From Prevotella intermedia ATCC 25611 = DSM 20706 (GTDB lineage Bacteria > Bacteroidota > Bacteroidia > Bacteroidales > Bacteroidaceae), in NCBI RefSeq assembly GCF_001953955.1, contig NZ_CP019301.1:1-64000 (forward strand): a stretch of 64,000 nucleotides of DNA, read 5' to 3'. Below, in pieces: positions 37,281-45,154 of this stretch. The number at the start of each line of letters is the position of its first letter. Positions within the stretch are counted from its first letter, which is position 1. Made by a program: the position numbers and the translations under genes. Under the pieces are notes generated by a model. That model did not search any database, was not told the DNA's origin, and was given only the letters and a program-made list of their open reading frames with translations.

Positions 37281-38951
37281 ATGCTCAAGCATCTTTATAT
37301 AAAGAACTTCACGCTCATCGACCAATTAGACATCGACTTTCGCAACGGTTTCTCCGTTATCAGTGGCGAAACGGGTGCAGGAAAGAGCATTATTCTTGGG
37401 GCTATCGGCTTGCTCTTAGGCAACAGAGCCGATAGCAAACAGATAAAGCAAGGCGAGAAAAAATGCGTCATCGAAGCTACGTTCAGTCTGCCAAAAGGTG
37501 CATTCGACACGTTCTTTACCGATAACAACATCGACTTCGATGCCGATGAAACCATTCTCCGACGCGAAGTTGGCAGCAACGGAAAATCACGTGCATTCAT
37601 CAACGACACGCCTGTTGCACTGAACCTGATGCGCGAAGTGGGCGACCAATTGGTGGATATACATTCGCAACACCAGAATTTGCTTTTGCAGAAAGAAGAC
37701 TTCCAGCTCAACGTTATCGACATATTGGCTGCCAACGACAAGGATATGGCAGCCTACAAAGCCACTTTCAAGGCGTATAAAGATGCTGAAAAAAGGTTGG
37801 AACAGATAAGAAAGCAACTGAAAGAGAACGCTGAAAACGAAGAGTTTATGCGTTTTCAGCACGAAGAACTATCAAGTGCGAACCTGCAAGAAGGGCAGCA
37901 AGAGGAACTCGAGACCGAAAGCAAGACTCTCTCGCACGCAGAAGACATCAAGGCATCGCTCTACAATGCCGACAATGCACTGAACGAAGACGAGACTGGA
38001 GCGGTGAAACAACTAAAGTCTGCCGCCGAAACCATAGCGGGCATAGCCAACGTTTTTCCTAAAGCCGAAGAACTTTGCAACCGCCTCGACACCGCTTATA
38101 TAGAGGTGAAGGATATTGCCGAGGAGGTGAGCAGGGCGACAGGCGACATTGATTTCGACCCCAACAGATTAGATTACATCAACGAGCAGTTGGATAAAAT
38201 CTATCATCTTGAAAAGAAATTCCACGTAGAAACCATCGCAGAGCTGCTCGCCATACAAGCCGAACTGAAGCAAAAGTTAGACGGAATAGACAACAGCGAC
38301 GAACTTCTGAAGGAAGCCGAGCAGGAACTTGCTGCGAAACAAGCCGACTGCACCACGCAGGCTGCCCTACTGACCAAGGGCAGAGAGAAAGCTGCAAAGG
38401 CTATTCAGAAGGAGATGAAAGAAAAACTCGTGCCTATGGGCATACCCAACGTGCAGTTCGACATTCAGTTCGAGCCAAAGCCACTGGCTGCCGACGGTGC
38501 CGACAAGGTGCAATTCCTTTTCTCTGCCAACCGCAACAATCCGCTGCAACCCATTGCACAAGTGGCTTCGGGTGGCGAAATAGCCCGCGTTATGCTCTCA
38601 CTAAAGGCGATGATAAGCGGTGCTGTAAAGCTGCCAACCATCATTTTCGACGAGATAGACACAGGCGTAAGCGGCAAGATTGCCCAGCAAATGGCTTTCG
38701 TAATGCAGCAGATGGGCAGCAACAACAAGCAGGTAATCTCCATAACACACCTTCCGCAGATTGCAGCATTGGGCACAACGCACTATAAAGTGGAGAAACG
38801 CGACACGCCAACAGGCACCACCAGTCAGCTAAGAGAACTGACAACCGACGAAAGAGTGGCTGAAATAGCACAGATGCTCTCTGGTTCAGACATTTCGGAA
38901 GCAGCCTTGCAGAATGCCCGAGAACTATTAAACAGCAACCAACCCTCGTAA
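37281..38951 (+). CDS. recN: DNA repair protein RecN
   Basis: 556-residue SMC-like repair ATPase. Walker A SGETGAGKSIILG is near residue 32; coiled-coil arms cover about 165-370 with many Lys/Glu/Ala heptads; the signature VASGGEIARVML is near 430 and Walker B TIIFDEIDTGVSG near 455. It acts at double-strand breaks. It is 11 bases after the DUF4835 gene and 14 bases before the next one, in the same operon. Confidence 0.95.
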   Translation: MLKHLYIKNFTLIDQLDIDFRNGFSVISGETGAGKSIILGAIGLLLGNRADSKQIKQGEKKCVIEATFSLPKGAFDTFFTDNNIDFDADETILRREVGSNGKSRAFINDTPVALNLMREVGDQLVDIHSQHQNLLLQKEDFQLNVIDILAANDKDMAAYKATFKAYKDAEKRLEQIRKQLKENAENEEFMRFQHEELSSANLQEGQQEELETESKTLSHAEDIKASLYNADNALNEDETGAVKQLKSAAETIAGIANVFPKAEELCNRLDTAYIEVKDIAEEVSRATGDIDFDPNRLDYINEQLDKIYHLEKKFHVETIAELLAIQAELKQKLDGIDNSDELLKEAEQELAAKQADCTTQAALLTKGREKAAKAIQKEMKEKLVPMGIPNVQFDIQFEPKPLAADGADKVQFLFSANRNNPLQPIAQVASGGEIARVMLSLKAMISGAVKLPTIIFDEIDTGVSGKIAQQMAFVMQQMGSNNKQVISITHLPQIAALGTTHYKVEKRDTPTGTTSQLRELTTDERVAEIAQMLSGSDISEAALQNARELLNSNQPS

Positions 38952-38965
38952 ACGACCATAGAATT

Positions 38966-40633
38966 ATGAAAAGAACAAAGATATTTTTCCTATTCCTCAC
39001 CCTCTGTTTCGGCATCGCCACAACGGCGAAAGCGCAGTCTTCAGCAGTGAAGAAGGCTGCCAACGCCACCTTTACGCTTACCACATTCGACGCTAAAGGC
39101 TCTATCCTCTCTACTACGAACGGTGTCTTCGTTTCTACCGACGGTATCGGCATCAGCACGTGGCAGCCATTTGCAGGAGCAGCCAAAGCCGTAATCATCG
39201 ACAACAACGGACAGAAATACGATGTGGAAGCAATGCTCGGTGCCAACGAGATATACGACTTGGCTAAGTTCAAGGTAAATGCAAAAACCACTGCTGCCCC
39301 ATTCGCATCTTCCATTGATGCAAACACAACCGCCTGGGTGGTGATACCTGCCAAGGCGGGCGACCCAATAAAAGCCAGCGTAAGCAAGGTGGAAAAGTTT
39401 ATGGAGAAATACAACTACTGCGTACTCACCACCTCTGCACCCGAAAAAAACAACGGTGCGCCCCTGCTGAACGACAAGGGACAGCTCGTAGGCATATACA
39501 ACAATTCGGGCACATTGCAAAGCGCAACCGATGCCCGCTACGCCAACGACTTCGCATTGGTAGGACTTTCGCAGAACGACCCCACCCTACTGCAATGTGG
39601 AATCAGAATCGGACTGCCCCAATCTGTCGACGAAGCCATTCTCGCACTGATGCTGTCGGCTGCAAAGAACGATGAAATAAGAACAGCCACCATAAACGAT
39701 TTCCTTCAGAAATTTCCTGCACTGAACAACGGCTACATCGCCTTGGCAACCAACTTGTTCGGCAAAGGCGACATCGGCGAGGCAGAAAAGGTGCTGCTCC
39801 AAGCCATTGCGAAGGTGAAGGCAAAGGACGAAGCCCACTACAACTATGCCCGCCTGATGTATCAAGGAGCCGTAACGGCAGCACTGACAGAAAAGGCTAA
39901 GGCGCAAGGGTGGACGTTAGACAAGGCGATGAGCCAAGCCAACGAAGCCTACAAACTGAACCCTGCACCCATCTACAAGCATCTTCAAGCGCAGATTACA
40001 TACGCAAAGGGCGACTATCAAAAAGCGTATCAAGACTTCGAGGCACTCACAAAAACACAACTAAAGAACCCCGAGCTCTATTTAGAAATGGCACAATGTC
40101 AGGAGAATCTCAACGGCAACAATGAAGAAATACTATCGCTTCTGAACAAGAGCATCGAACTTTGCGACACACCCTACACACAAACCGCAGCCCCATACTT
40201 CCTTGCACGTGCCCAGCAATTAGACAAAATGGGCAAATATCGCGAAGCAATAAAAGACTTTTACGCCTACGAATATCTTTATGGTAGCATCTTGGAAGCC
40301 AACTTCTACTACATTCGCGAACAATGCGAAGTAAAAGGAAAGCTCTGGCAACAAGCCCTACAAGACATCTTGATAGCCACCCGCCTCGACCCAGCAGAAC
40401 CCATCTATTGTGCCGAAGCAGGCAGCCTACTCCTCCGACTCAACAAACTCGAAGAAGCAATCTTAGCCGCCCAGCAAGCCGTAGCACTGAAGGCAGACTA
40501 CGCCGAAGCCTATCTGATACTCGGAATAGCCCAGTGCAGAAACAACCAAAAGCAAGAAGGCATTGCCAACATAGAGAAAGCAAAAAGCTTAGGCAACCCT
40601 CAAGCCGACACTTTCCTGAACCAATTCCAGTAA
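38966..40633 (+). CDS. Trypsin-fold (probably inactive) domain plus TPR protein
   Basis: 555 residues, signal peptide (cut after AKAQ). The N-terminal ~210 residues follow the HtrA/trypsin-like pattern: GVFVSTDGIGISTWQPF, NEIYDLAKFKV, NGAPLLNDKGQLVG. At the catalytic places the His is replaced (TWQPF versus TNYHV) and the Ser is Asn (KNNGAP versus GNSGGP), only Asp remains. So proteolysis is unlikely. The rest (residues ~220-555) is a TPR array. The protein may be a scaffold in the periplasm. It is last in the dnaN-recN operon. Confidence 0.78.
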   Translation: MKRTKIFFLFLTLCFGIATTAKAQSSAVKKAANATFTLTTFDAKGSILSTTNGVFVSTDGIGISTWQPFAGAAKAVIIDNNGQKYDVEAMLGANEIYDLAKFKVNAKTTAAPFASSIDANTTAWVVIPAKAGDPIKASVSKVEKFMEKYNYCVLTTSAPEKNNGAPLLNDKGQLVGIYNNSGTLQSATDARYANDFALVGLSQNDPTLLQCGIRIGLPQSVDEAILALMLSAAKNDEIRTATINDFLQKFPALNNGYIALATNLFGKGDIGEAEKVLLQAIAKVKAKDEAHYNYARLMYQGAVTAALTEKAKAQGWTLDKAMSQANEAYKLNPAPIYKHLQAQITYAKGDYQKAYQDFEALTKTQLKNPELYLEMAQCQENLNGNNEEILSLLNKSIELCDTPYTQTAAPYFLARAQQLDKMGKYREAIKDFYAYEYLYGSILEANFYYIREQCEVKGKLWQQALQDILIATRLDPAEPIYCAEAGSLLLRLNKLEEAILAAQQAVALKADYAEAYLILGIAQCRNNQKQEGIANIEKAKSLGNPQADTFLNQFQ

Positions 40634-40642
40634 AAAAGTAAC

Positions 40643-40773
40643 CAACAATACGCCCCATATTGAGTTAATTCAGATAAAGACATTGTCAGCAATACGCCTA
40701 AACTTGAACTAATTAAGAGAAAGTCATAACCAACAATGCACCCAAACTTGAACCAATTCGGAGAAAAACTTAA
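40643..40773. repeat. Three degenerate tandem repeats of about 44 bp
   Basis: Starts near 40645, 40689 and 40731: each has (C)AACAATACGCC-like, then CTTGAACTAATT-like, then GAGAAA-like sequence. Non-coding, between the TPR gene and the tRNA. Confidence 0.5.
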
Positions 40774-40826
40774 CGGATAATTTGGTCAGAACGAATAAAA
40801 GCAGTAATTTTGCACGCAAATTCAGC

Positions 40827-40901
40827 GGTTCCGTAGCTCAGTTGGATTAGAGCAACAGCCTTCTAAGCTGTGGGTCTTGGGTTCGAACCCCAACGGAATC
40901 A
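40827..40901 (+). tRNA. tRNA-Arg (anticodon UCU)
   Basis: Complete cloverleaf. Acceptor GGTTCCG pairs with CGGAATC, the anticodon stem CAGCC/GGCTG-type arms surround TTCTAA with anticodon TCT, and the T arm GGTTCGAACCC is standard. The CCA end is not encoded. Confidence 0.95.
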
Positions 40902-40902
40902 C

Positions 40903-40952
40903 GAATAAATGAAAAAGAGGAATTTCATAAAATTCCTCTTTTTCATTTATTC
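40903..40952 (+). terminator. Long perfect hairpin after the tRNA
   Basis: A 23-bp perfect inverted repeat (40903-40925 and 40930-40952) with a 4-base loop, containing GAAAAAGAGGAATTT and its complement. It starts 1 base after the tRNA, so it is the likely terminator and may also help 3' processing. Confidence 0.85.
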
Positions 40953-41021
40953 CCTCAAAACCAATTCTTCCAATTATTTTAATATTTTTCACTATGTAAT
41001 ATATATTCTATTATCTTTTTC

Positions 41022-41052
41022 TTGTTTTTATAAGAATAAAGGGTTACCTTTG
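41022..41052 (+). promoter_or_regulatory. Promoter of the AT-rich three-gene operon
   Basis: TTG at 41022-41024 and TACCTTTG at 41045-41052, spaced by 20 bases. The leader to the first gene is about 115 bases. Confidence 0.6.
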
Positions 41053-41176
41053 TCGCAATATTTAAATATACTAACAATATAAGTTTTTATTTCAGTACAA
41101 CATCTGTTCCATTTCTAGATAGTATAAATATTATTATCATTTTTATAGGTGGCTTATGTTTTAACAAGTTTGAAGT

Positions 41177-41611
41177 ATGAGTAGCGAAATTGAAATCAAA
41201 ACCACTTTTATTGACAAAGAGGATATGAAAGTGGCTGCAATAAATAATGGTAAGATGACCTTCTTTTTGGGCATCACAACTGATAATAATGCTTTAAATA
41301 AAATCTACACAATAGATCGAACAACAGAACTTCTCATTAGAGCTGTAAACAATAGAACTCGAGAGCGCAACTATTTTCGCAAATGTGTTGAACTATTACA
41401 AGGGTTTATTTCTGAAGAAGATTTTGATAAAGAAATTACAAATAACGAAGATGATTATGTTATAATAGAGGATCAAGAAGCTGATCTTAATGATATGGGG
41501 CTAGCATGTTTTGTATCCCAAAAAATCAAAGACATAAATGATGCTAATGATATACTTTCCCTATTCTCATTTAGTCACGAATCATTAAATAAATGTCTTG
41601 ATTCGAAATGA
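41177..41611 (+). CDS. Hypothetical protein, first gene of AT-rich island
   Basis: 144 residues, starting MSSEIEIKTTFIDKEDMKVA; not recognised. It is acidic, with a stretch EEDFDKEITNNEDDYVIIED, and no signal peptide or membrane segment. Codon use is AT-rich, unlike the core genes. Its stop overlaps the next start (ATGA at 41608), so the genes are translationally coupled. No function assigned. Confidence 0.65.
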   Translation: MSSEIEIKTTFIDKEDMKVAAINNGKMTFFLGITTDNNALNKIYTIDRTTELLIRAVNNRTRERNYFRKCVELLQGFISEEDFDKEITNNEDDYVIIEDQEADLNDMGLACFVSQKIKDINDANDILSLFSFSHESLNKCLDSK

Positions 41612-42021
41612 ATGAATATATTTGTGAGGGAGATCTCATAGAAGGTGCCTCAACTAAAGTTTATACAAGAAAGCAGTTAATGAAAGGACTACGAAAAGAT
41701 CCTATTACGAAGCAGAATATGCTTCTTTATGAATTGGATTTCAACTGTAGTGTTGAAATAACTAAAAGTATGAAACTTTCTGACCCTGAACAAAAAATAA
41801 GAACTTCATTGAATGTTCATTTAAAGGTAGGGGATAAATTGAAAGCTAAAGCTATTCAATTATTTGTTGATACAATAAGACCTATAAAAATAGAAGTAAA
41901 AGAGGGACTAACATCTACCCATGGAGGTCAGCTTTTTTCAACTAATAAACGCTCTATAGGAAAGATAAAGTATGCCTATGATACTTATAAAAAGTTATTA
42001 GGACATTCCCCTAATATATAA
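41608..42021 (+). CDS. Hypothetical protein, second gene of AT-rich island
   Basis: 137 residues, MNEYICEGDLIEGASTKVYT; not recognised. Predominantly beta, with a Lys-rich C-terminus (GKIKYAYDTYKKLLG). No signal peptide. It overlaps gene 1 by 4 bases and lies 13 bases before the third gene. Operon context suggests that it works with the other two. Confidence 0.65.
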   Translation: MNEYICEGDLIEGASTKVYTRKQLMKGLRKDPITKQNMLLYELDFNCSVEITKSMKLSDPEQKIRTSLNVHLKVGDKLKAKAIQLFVDTIRPIKIEVKEGLTSTHGGQLFSTNKRSIGKIKYAYDTYKKLLGHSPNI

Positions 42022-42034
42022 ATAATAAGATAAG

Positions 42035-42415
42035 ATGATGGTTGATATTTTTACATTATGTGATAGCGCACAAGATTATAATGGAAAGTTAGTTATCTGT
42101 GGTGCATTTAATATTTTAAAACTAAATAGTATTCCTAGCAATATAGTAGATCTTACAATTGTTAGTCGTTTTTCTTTTGAAAAAAAGGGGGATGATGAGA
42201 TAGAAGTTGAAGTTGGGATTAAGAAATATAAAACAGAAGAATTTCTAATAAAACCAATTAAAACGAAATTAAAACAAAATGAAATTAAGGGACAATTTGT
42301 CTCATCAAATATGATCATAAATATACGTGGGATAGCTGTGACTTCTGCGGGCGAATATACTGCTTATATAAAAATAGGAGAAAATATGCACACTTCTATG
42401 TTAAAGATATCATGA
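42035..42415 (+). CDS. DUF6941-like protein, third gene of AT-rich island
   Basis: 126 residues. The start MMVDIFTLCDSAQDYNGKLVI, followed by GAFNILKLNSIP, matches the DUF6941 pattern, a small beta-sandwich-like family of unknown function, often seen in accessory regions. No signal peptide. Base use is very AT-rich here: 17 of 60 G+C at 42061-42120. It is followed by a hairpin terminator. Confidence 0.68.
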   Translation: MMVDIFTLCDSAQDYNGKLVICGAFNILKLNSIPSNIVDLTIVSRFSFEKKGDDEIEVEVGIKKYKTEEFLIKPIKTKLKQNEIKGQFVSSNMIINIRGIAVTSAGEYTAYIKIGENMHTSMLKIS

Positions 42416-42586
42416 TTAGATAAGGATAATTTGAAGTAGGCACCATATTTTTACTAATATAAGCTATGGTCAAACATAACTCATAGATGAGAGAAAATCA
42501 TATTATATTTATTCAGAAGAGGTATGAATCTTTTATTAAAAAGTAGAACATATTACATAATCTCTAGATAAAATTATAAGAATACA

Positions 42587-42626
42587 AAGAAAGAGGTACT
42601 TCTTCTAAAGTATCTCTTTCTTATTT
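42587..42626 (+). terminator. Terminator of the AT-rich operon
   Basis: Stem AAGAAAGAGGTACTT / AAGTATCTCTTTCTT (one G-T pair), 5-base loop, T-rich tail. It lies 170 bases after the last gene of the operon. Confidence 0.7.
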
Positions 42627-42700
42627 ATATATTATTATCCCTATCTATCAGTTCAATTAGAGAAGTATGATAGTAGGAATATAAGAGAAAATAAAAATAT

Positions 42701-42797
42701 ATTGTTGTCCGGTAAAAACTGATTGAAAGTTCTACAAACCTTTATTTATCGGTATTACAAGCACAGATAGCCCAAAAAAGTTTTACCGGACAGCAAT
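42701..42797 (+). mobile_element. MITE-like element, short form (97 bp)
   Basis: Same ends as the element at 9598 (ATTGTTGTCCGGTAAAA; right end CCGGACAGCAAT) and the same first ~80 bases, with the middle deleted. It lies 72 bases before an antitoxin-like gene. Confidence 0.8.
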
Positions 42798-42869
42798 AAA
42801 TAAAAATACATTCGTAAGAATTGCGAATATCCAAAAGAATAATTATCTTCGTAACAAAGAATAATATAT

Positions 42870-43181
42870 ATGGCAAGTTTAGGTTATGGCTATTATCCGA
42901 CACACCCTGGTGAGGTGCTGAAGGACGAACTCGAAGCAAGAGGTATCTCGCAACGCAAATTTGCAGATAGTATCGGTATGGGATATTCCGTATTGAATGA
43001 AATACTGAATGGGCGTCGCTCGTTGAGTACTACCTCAGCCTTGATGTTCGAAGCGGCATTAGGCATTTCAGCAGATTCATTGATGAAACTGCAACTCAAA
43101 TACAATATGCAGACTGCAAGGAAAGATAAGACACTGGCAGACAAATTAAAAGAGATAGCACGAGTGGCAGCAGTATTGTAA
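42870..43181 (+). CDS. HigA-type antitoxin (XRE family), no toxin partner
   Basis: 103 residues. The helix-turn-helix ISQRKFADSIGMGYS...LNEILNGRRS and the opening THPGEVLKDELEARG match the HigA antitoxin family. Its usual partner HigB lies just upstream, but here the 72 bases upstream are non-coding and then comes the MITE. No toxin-like gene is present downstream either. So it is either an orphan regulator or the remnant of a pair. Confidence 0.82.
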   Translation: MASLGYGYYPTHPGEVLKDELEARGISQRKFADSIGMGYSVLNEILNGRRSLSTTSALMFEAALGISADSLMKLQLKYNMQTARKDKTLADKLKEIARVAAVL

Positions 43182-43295
43182 TTCATTAATTCTATAAGTC
43201 ATAGAAAAGAACTCCCCCACCACTCCACTTCGCCTGTACTCCTCATTTCATAAGTGGAAAGAACTCGTTCCACAGACGGAAAGTAGGCAATAGAG

Positions 43296-43486
43296 GTGTA
43301 AATATTTTTCACAAGAATAACTATTGCATAACCACCTCGCTATCAGCACATTGCAAAACCTATTGTTTTGTGTTCCAAAAGCGGCTGTTTTGCACGGTAA
43401 AAGCGTAGGTTTTGCGTTGCAAAACAGCCGCTTTCGCAACGCCAAAACGAAATTAGTGTTTTTTGTCGGAACTATCTTTACAAAAC
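43296..43486 (+). repeat. Interspersed repeat copy C
   Basis: About 190 bases from GTGTAAATATTTTTCACAAG to TCTTTACAAAA. Module order is GCAAAACCTA, AAGCGGCTGTTTTGC, TAGGTTTTGC, GCAAAACAGCCGCTT, so the two inverted pairs interleave. Confidence 0.88.
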
Positions 43487-43705
43487 GGTGGCGATTTTAT
43501 AATACATTTATCTTCTGAGTTTGACAACGAAAAGTTGTTTTAAAACCACAATTCATAGGTACCACGAACGGTATAAACAGATAGTGTAAGTGGTCTAACT
43601 TGTTCTCCTGTGCAGTTCATTGAATAAGGAGGTGGCTGTCATTCTCTGACGCAAGGGAGGCGTAAATAATTATAGGGACGAGGTTTTTAGCTGTTAGAAG
43701 GAAAG
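43487..43705. other. Non-coding sequence between repeat copy C and the terminator
   Basis: No gene or structure that I can support apart from the hairpin that follows. Confidence 0.4.
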
Positions 43706-43706
43706 A

Positions 43707-43743
43707 AAAAGTCCGTTAGAAGTTTTTCTTCTAACGGACTTTT
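43707..43743 (-). terminator. Hairpin terminator downstream of the nuclease operon
   Basis: Perfect 16-bp stem AAAAGTCCGTTAGAAG / CTTCTAACGGACTTTT with a 5-base T loop. It can work in both directions; it sits after the minus-strand nuclease gene. Confidence 0.8.
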
Positions 43744-43807
43744 AGTTTGCTTTGCCCTTATCATTTCAAAGGAACAGGCTCGCTTTCCTTATTCCTTACT
43801 TCTTTCC

Positions 43808-44923
43808 TTACTCGAAAAAGAAAGCAGGAAGAGATTTTATTATTCCCCAGTAATTGGAGTCTACGGTGCTTTCTACAGCCTTCTCGATTTCATCGTCGAG
43901 GTTACAGAAGAAGTCGATACCAGTGCGGCGTTGAAGTTCCTCGATGGTAATGTACTCGGGCTCACTGCCATTATAGTGAGGCGACCAAATGCCGAGGGCA
44001 CGATAAGTGTTGGTCTTCTTGTCGTAAGCCATCAGTGCCATATAGAAGTATTTGGGCACAATGCCAGGGAAATGGAGCTTTTTTGGTTTCTTCTCTTTAT
44101 TGGCAATCTCTTTGAGGTCTGCCTCGTTGCAAATATGCTCAGCTTTGTCGATAGTGGCAGCCTTGACTACATAGAGTGTGTCGCAATTGCCAGCCCACGA
44201 GCGTACCTTATCTTCGAGCTGTTGCCATATACCACCGTTGTGTCCTTGTATCTGGGGCTGCATGTTGCTCAGGTAGAAAGTCTGTTTGTTCTGCTCTCGG
44301 GAGTAGAGTCTGTCGCCTGATGGGCAGAGGTGTCCACGGGCAAACCCACTGCCAGAGTAGTCTTTGAGGGTGGTCTGTACGTCCGATGGAATATCGGGGT
44401 CCTGCTTAAAGTCGTTCTTCCGTTCCACATTCTTCTGCATAATCTTGTTGTACATCTCGTAGCAGGTCCAACGGTTGGCCTTGAGTATACCGTCCCATTC
44501 TACTGAATAGTTTATCATTCGTTCACCGCCCTCGGTGGTAGAGTGAGTAACTTCGTAAATGTTATTAGTCCCTTGATAGAAACGTGGGAACTCTAATCGC
44601 CACCCCTCTGGGTTCTTTTTCAAGTCGACAGCGGTATTGCGGTTCACGTTTTTGCCCGATGGGTCGGGGTTGGGAGTGGGTTCATTGACGAGTGTATAGG
44701 TGGTTATCTGCGAGAAGAGATAGTCTTCCGACACCCTTGTTCCCTTAGGATAGACCTTGATGCCCACATCTTTGAGAATACGGAGACTGTCCATAGACTC
44801 GCCCATAATGTAGGTGTGCACCTTTCCGAGCTTCGTGGTAATGGTGAGTTTCTGTTTCTGGCTTTGTGCCGTAGCAGCCATGCTAAGTAGCAGTGCCAGC
44901 GAAATAAATATATTTTTCTTCAT
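43808..44923 (-). CDS. Secreted DNA/RNA non-specific endonuclease, paralogue 2
   Basis: 371 residues with signal peptide (cut near ATAQS). The N-terminal extension includes GIKVYPKGTRVSEDYLFSQ, as in the paralogue at 30027. The nuclease core shows SGFARGHLCPSGDR with the catalytic His, FYLSNMQPQ with the metal-binding Asn, and QGHNGGIW. The C-terminus matches the paralogue as well (TGIDFFCNLDDEIE). It is third in a minus-strand operon, 13 bases after the small peptide gene. Confidence 0.9.
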   Translation of the reverse strand: MKKNIFISLALLLSMAATAQSQKQKLTITTKLGKVHTYIMGESMDSLRILKDVGIKVYPKGTRVSEDYLFSQITTYTLVNEPTPNPDPSGKNVNRNTAVDLKKNPEGWRLEFPRFYQGTNNIYEVTHSTTEGGERMINYSVEWDGILKANRWTCYEMYNKIMQKNVERKNDFKQDPDIPSDVQTTLKDYSGSGFARGHLCPSGDRLYSREQNKQTFYLSNMQPQIQGHNGGIWQQLEDKVRSWAGNCDTLYVVKAATIDKAEHICNEADLKEIANKEKKPKKLHFPGIVPKYFYMALMAYDKKTNTYRALGIWSPHYNGSEPEYITIEELQRRTGIDFFCNLDDEIEKAVESTVDSNYWGIIKSLPAFFFE

Positions 44924-44936
44924 TTTATCGTCCTCC

Positions 44937-45137
44937 TTAATTTAGGTTATTATCATCGTCTGTGCTCCAGAAGCCGTCCTTGGAACAGCCACCTTCCCAG
45001 GCATTGCCACCTCCGTGGTCGCCTCCTGTACCTACCTGCGTTCCGTTGTTATTCACATCAGTACTGCTCATGATAAGGTCAGCCGTTTCGGTGAGTATGT
45101 TTATAATGTCTGGAGCTATATAGAGTTTTTTCTTCAT
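44937..45137 (-). CDS. Small peptide with Prevotella-type leader
   Basis: 66 residues. MKKKLYIAPDIINILTETAD resembles the start of many short Prevotella peptides of unknown role; the rest is Gly/Asn/Asp-rich with one Cys (GGCSKDGFW). It has no classical signal peptide. It sits between the secreted surface protein (17 bases upstream) and the nuclease gene (13 bases downstream). It could be a secreted or processed peptide, but no maturation enzyme is adjacent. Confidence 0.65.
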   Translation of the reverse strand: MKKKLYIAPDIINILTETADLIMSSTDVNNNGTQVGTGGDHGGGNAWEGGCSKDGFWSTDDDNNLN

Positions 45138-45154
45138 GATAGTGTTTCTTTGTC

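Noticed and set aside
42035..42415. DUF6941-like protein as a phage structural protein
   Set aside because: No other phage gene is present in the island; the family alone does not support it.
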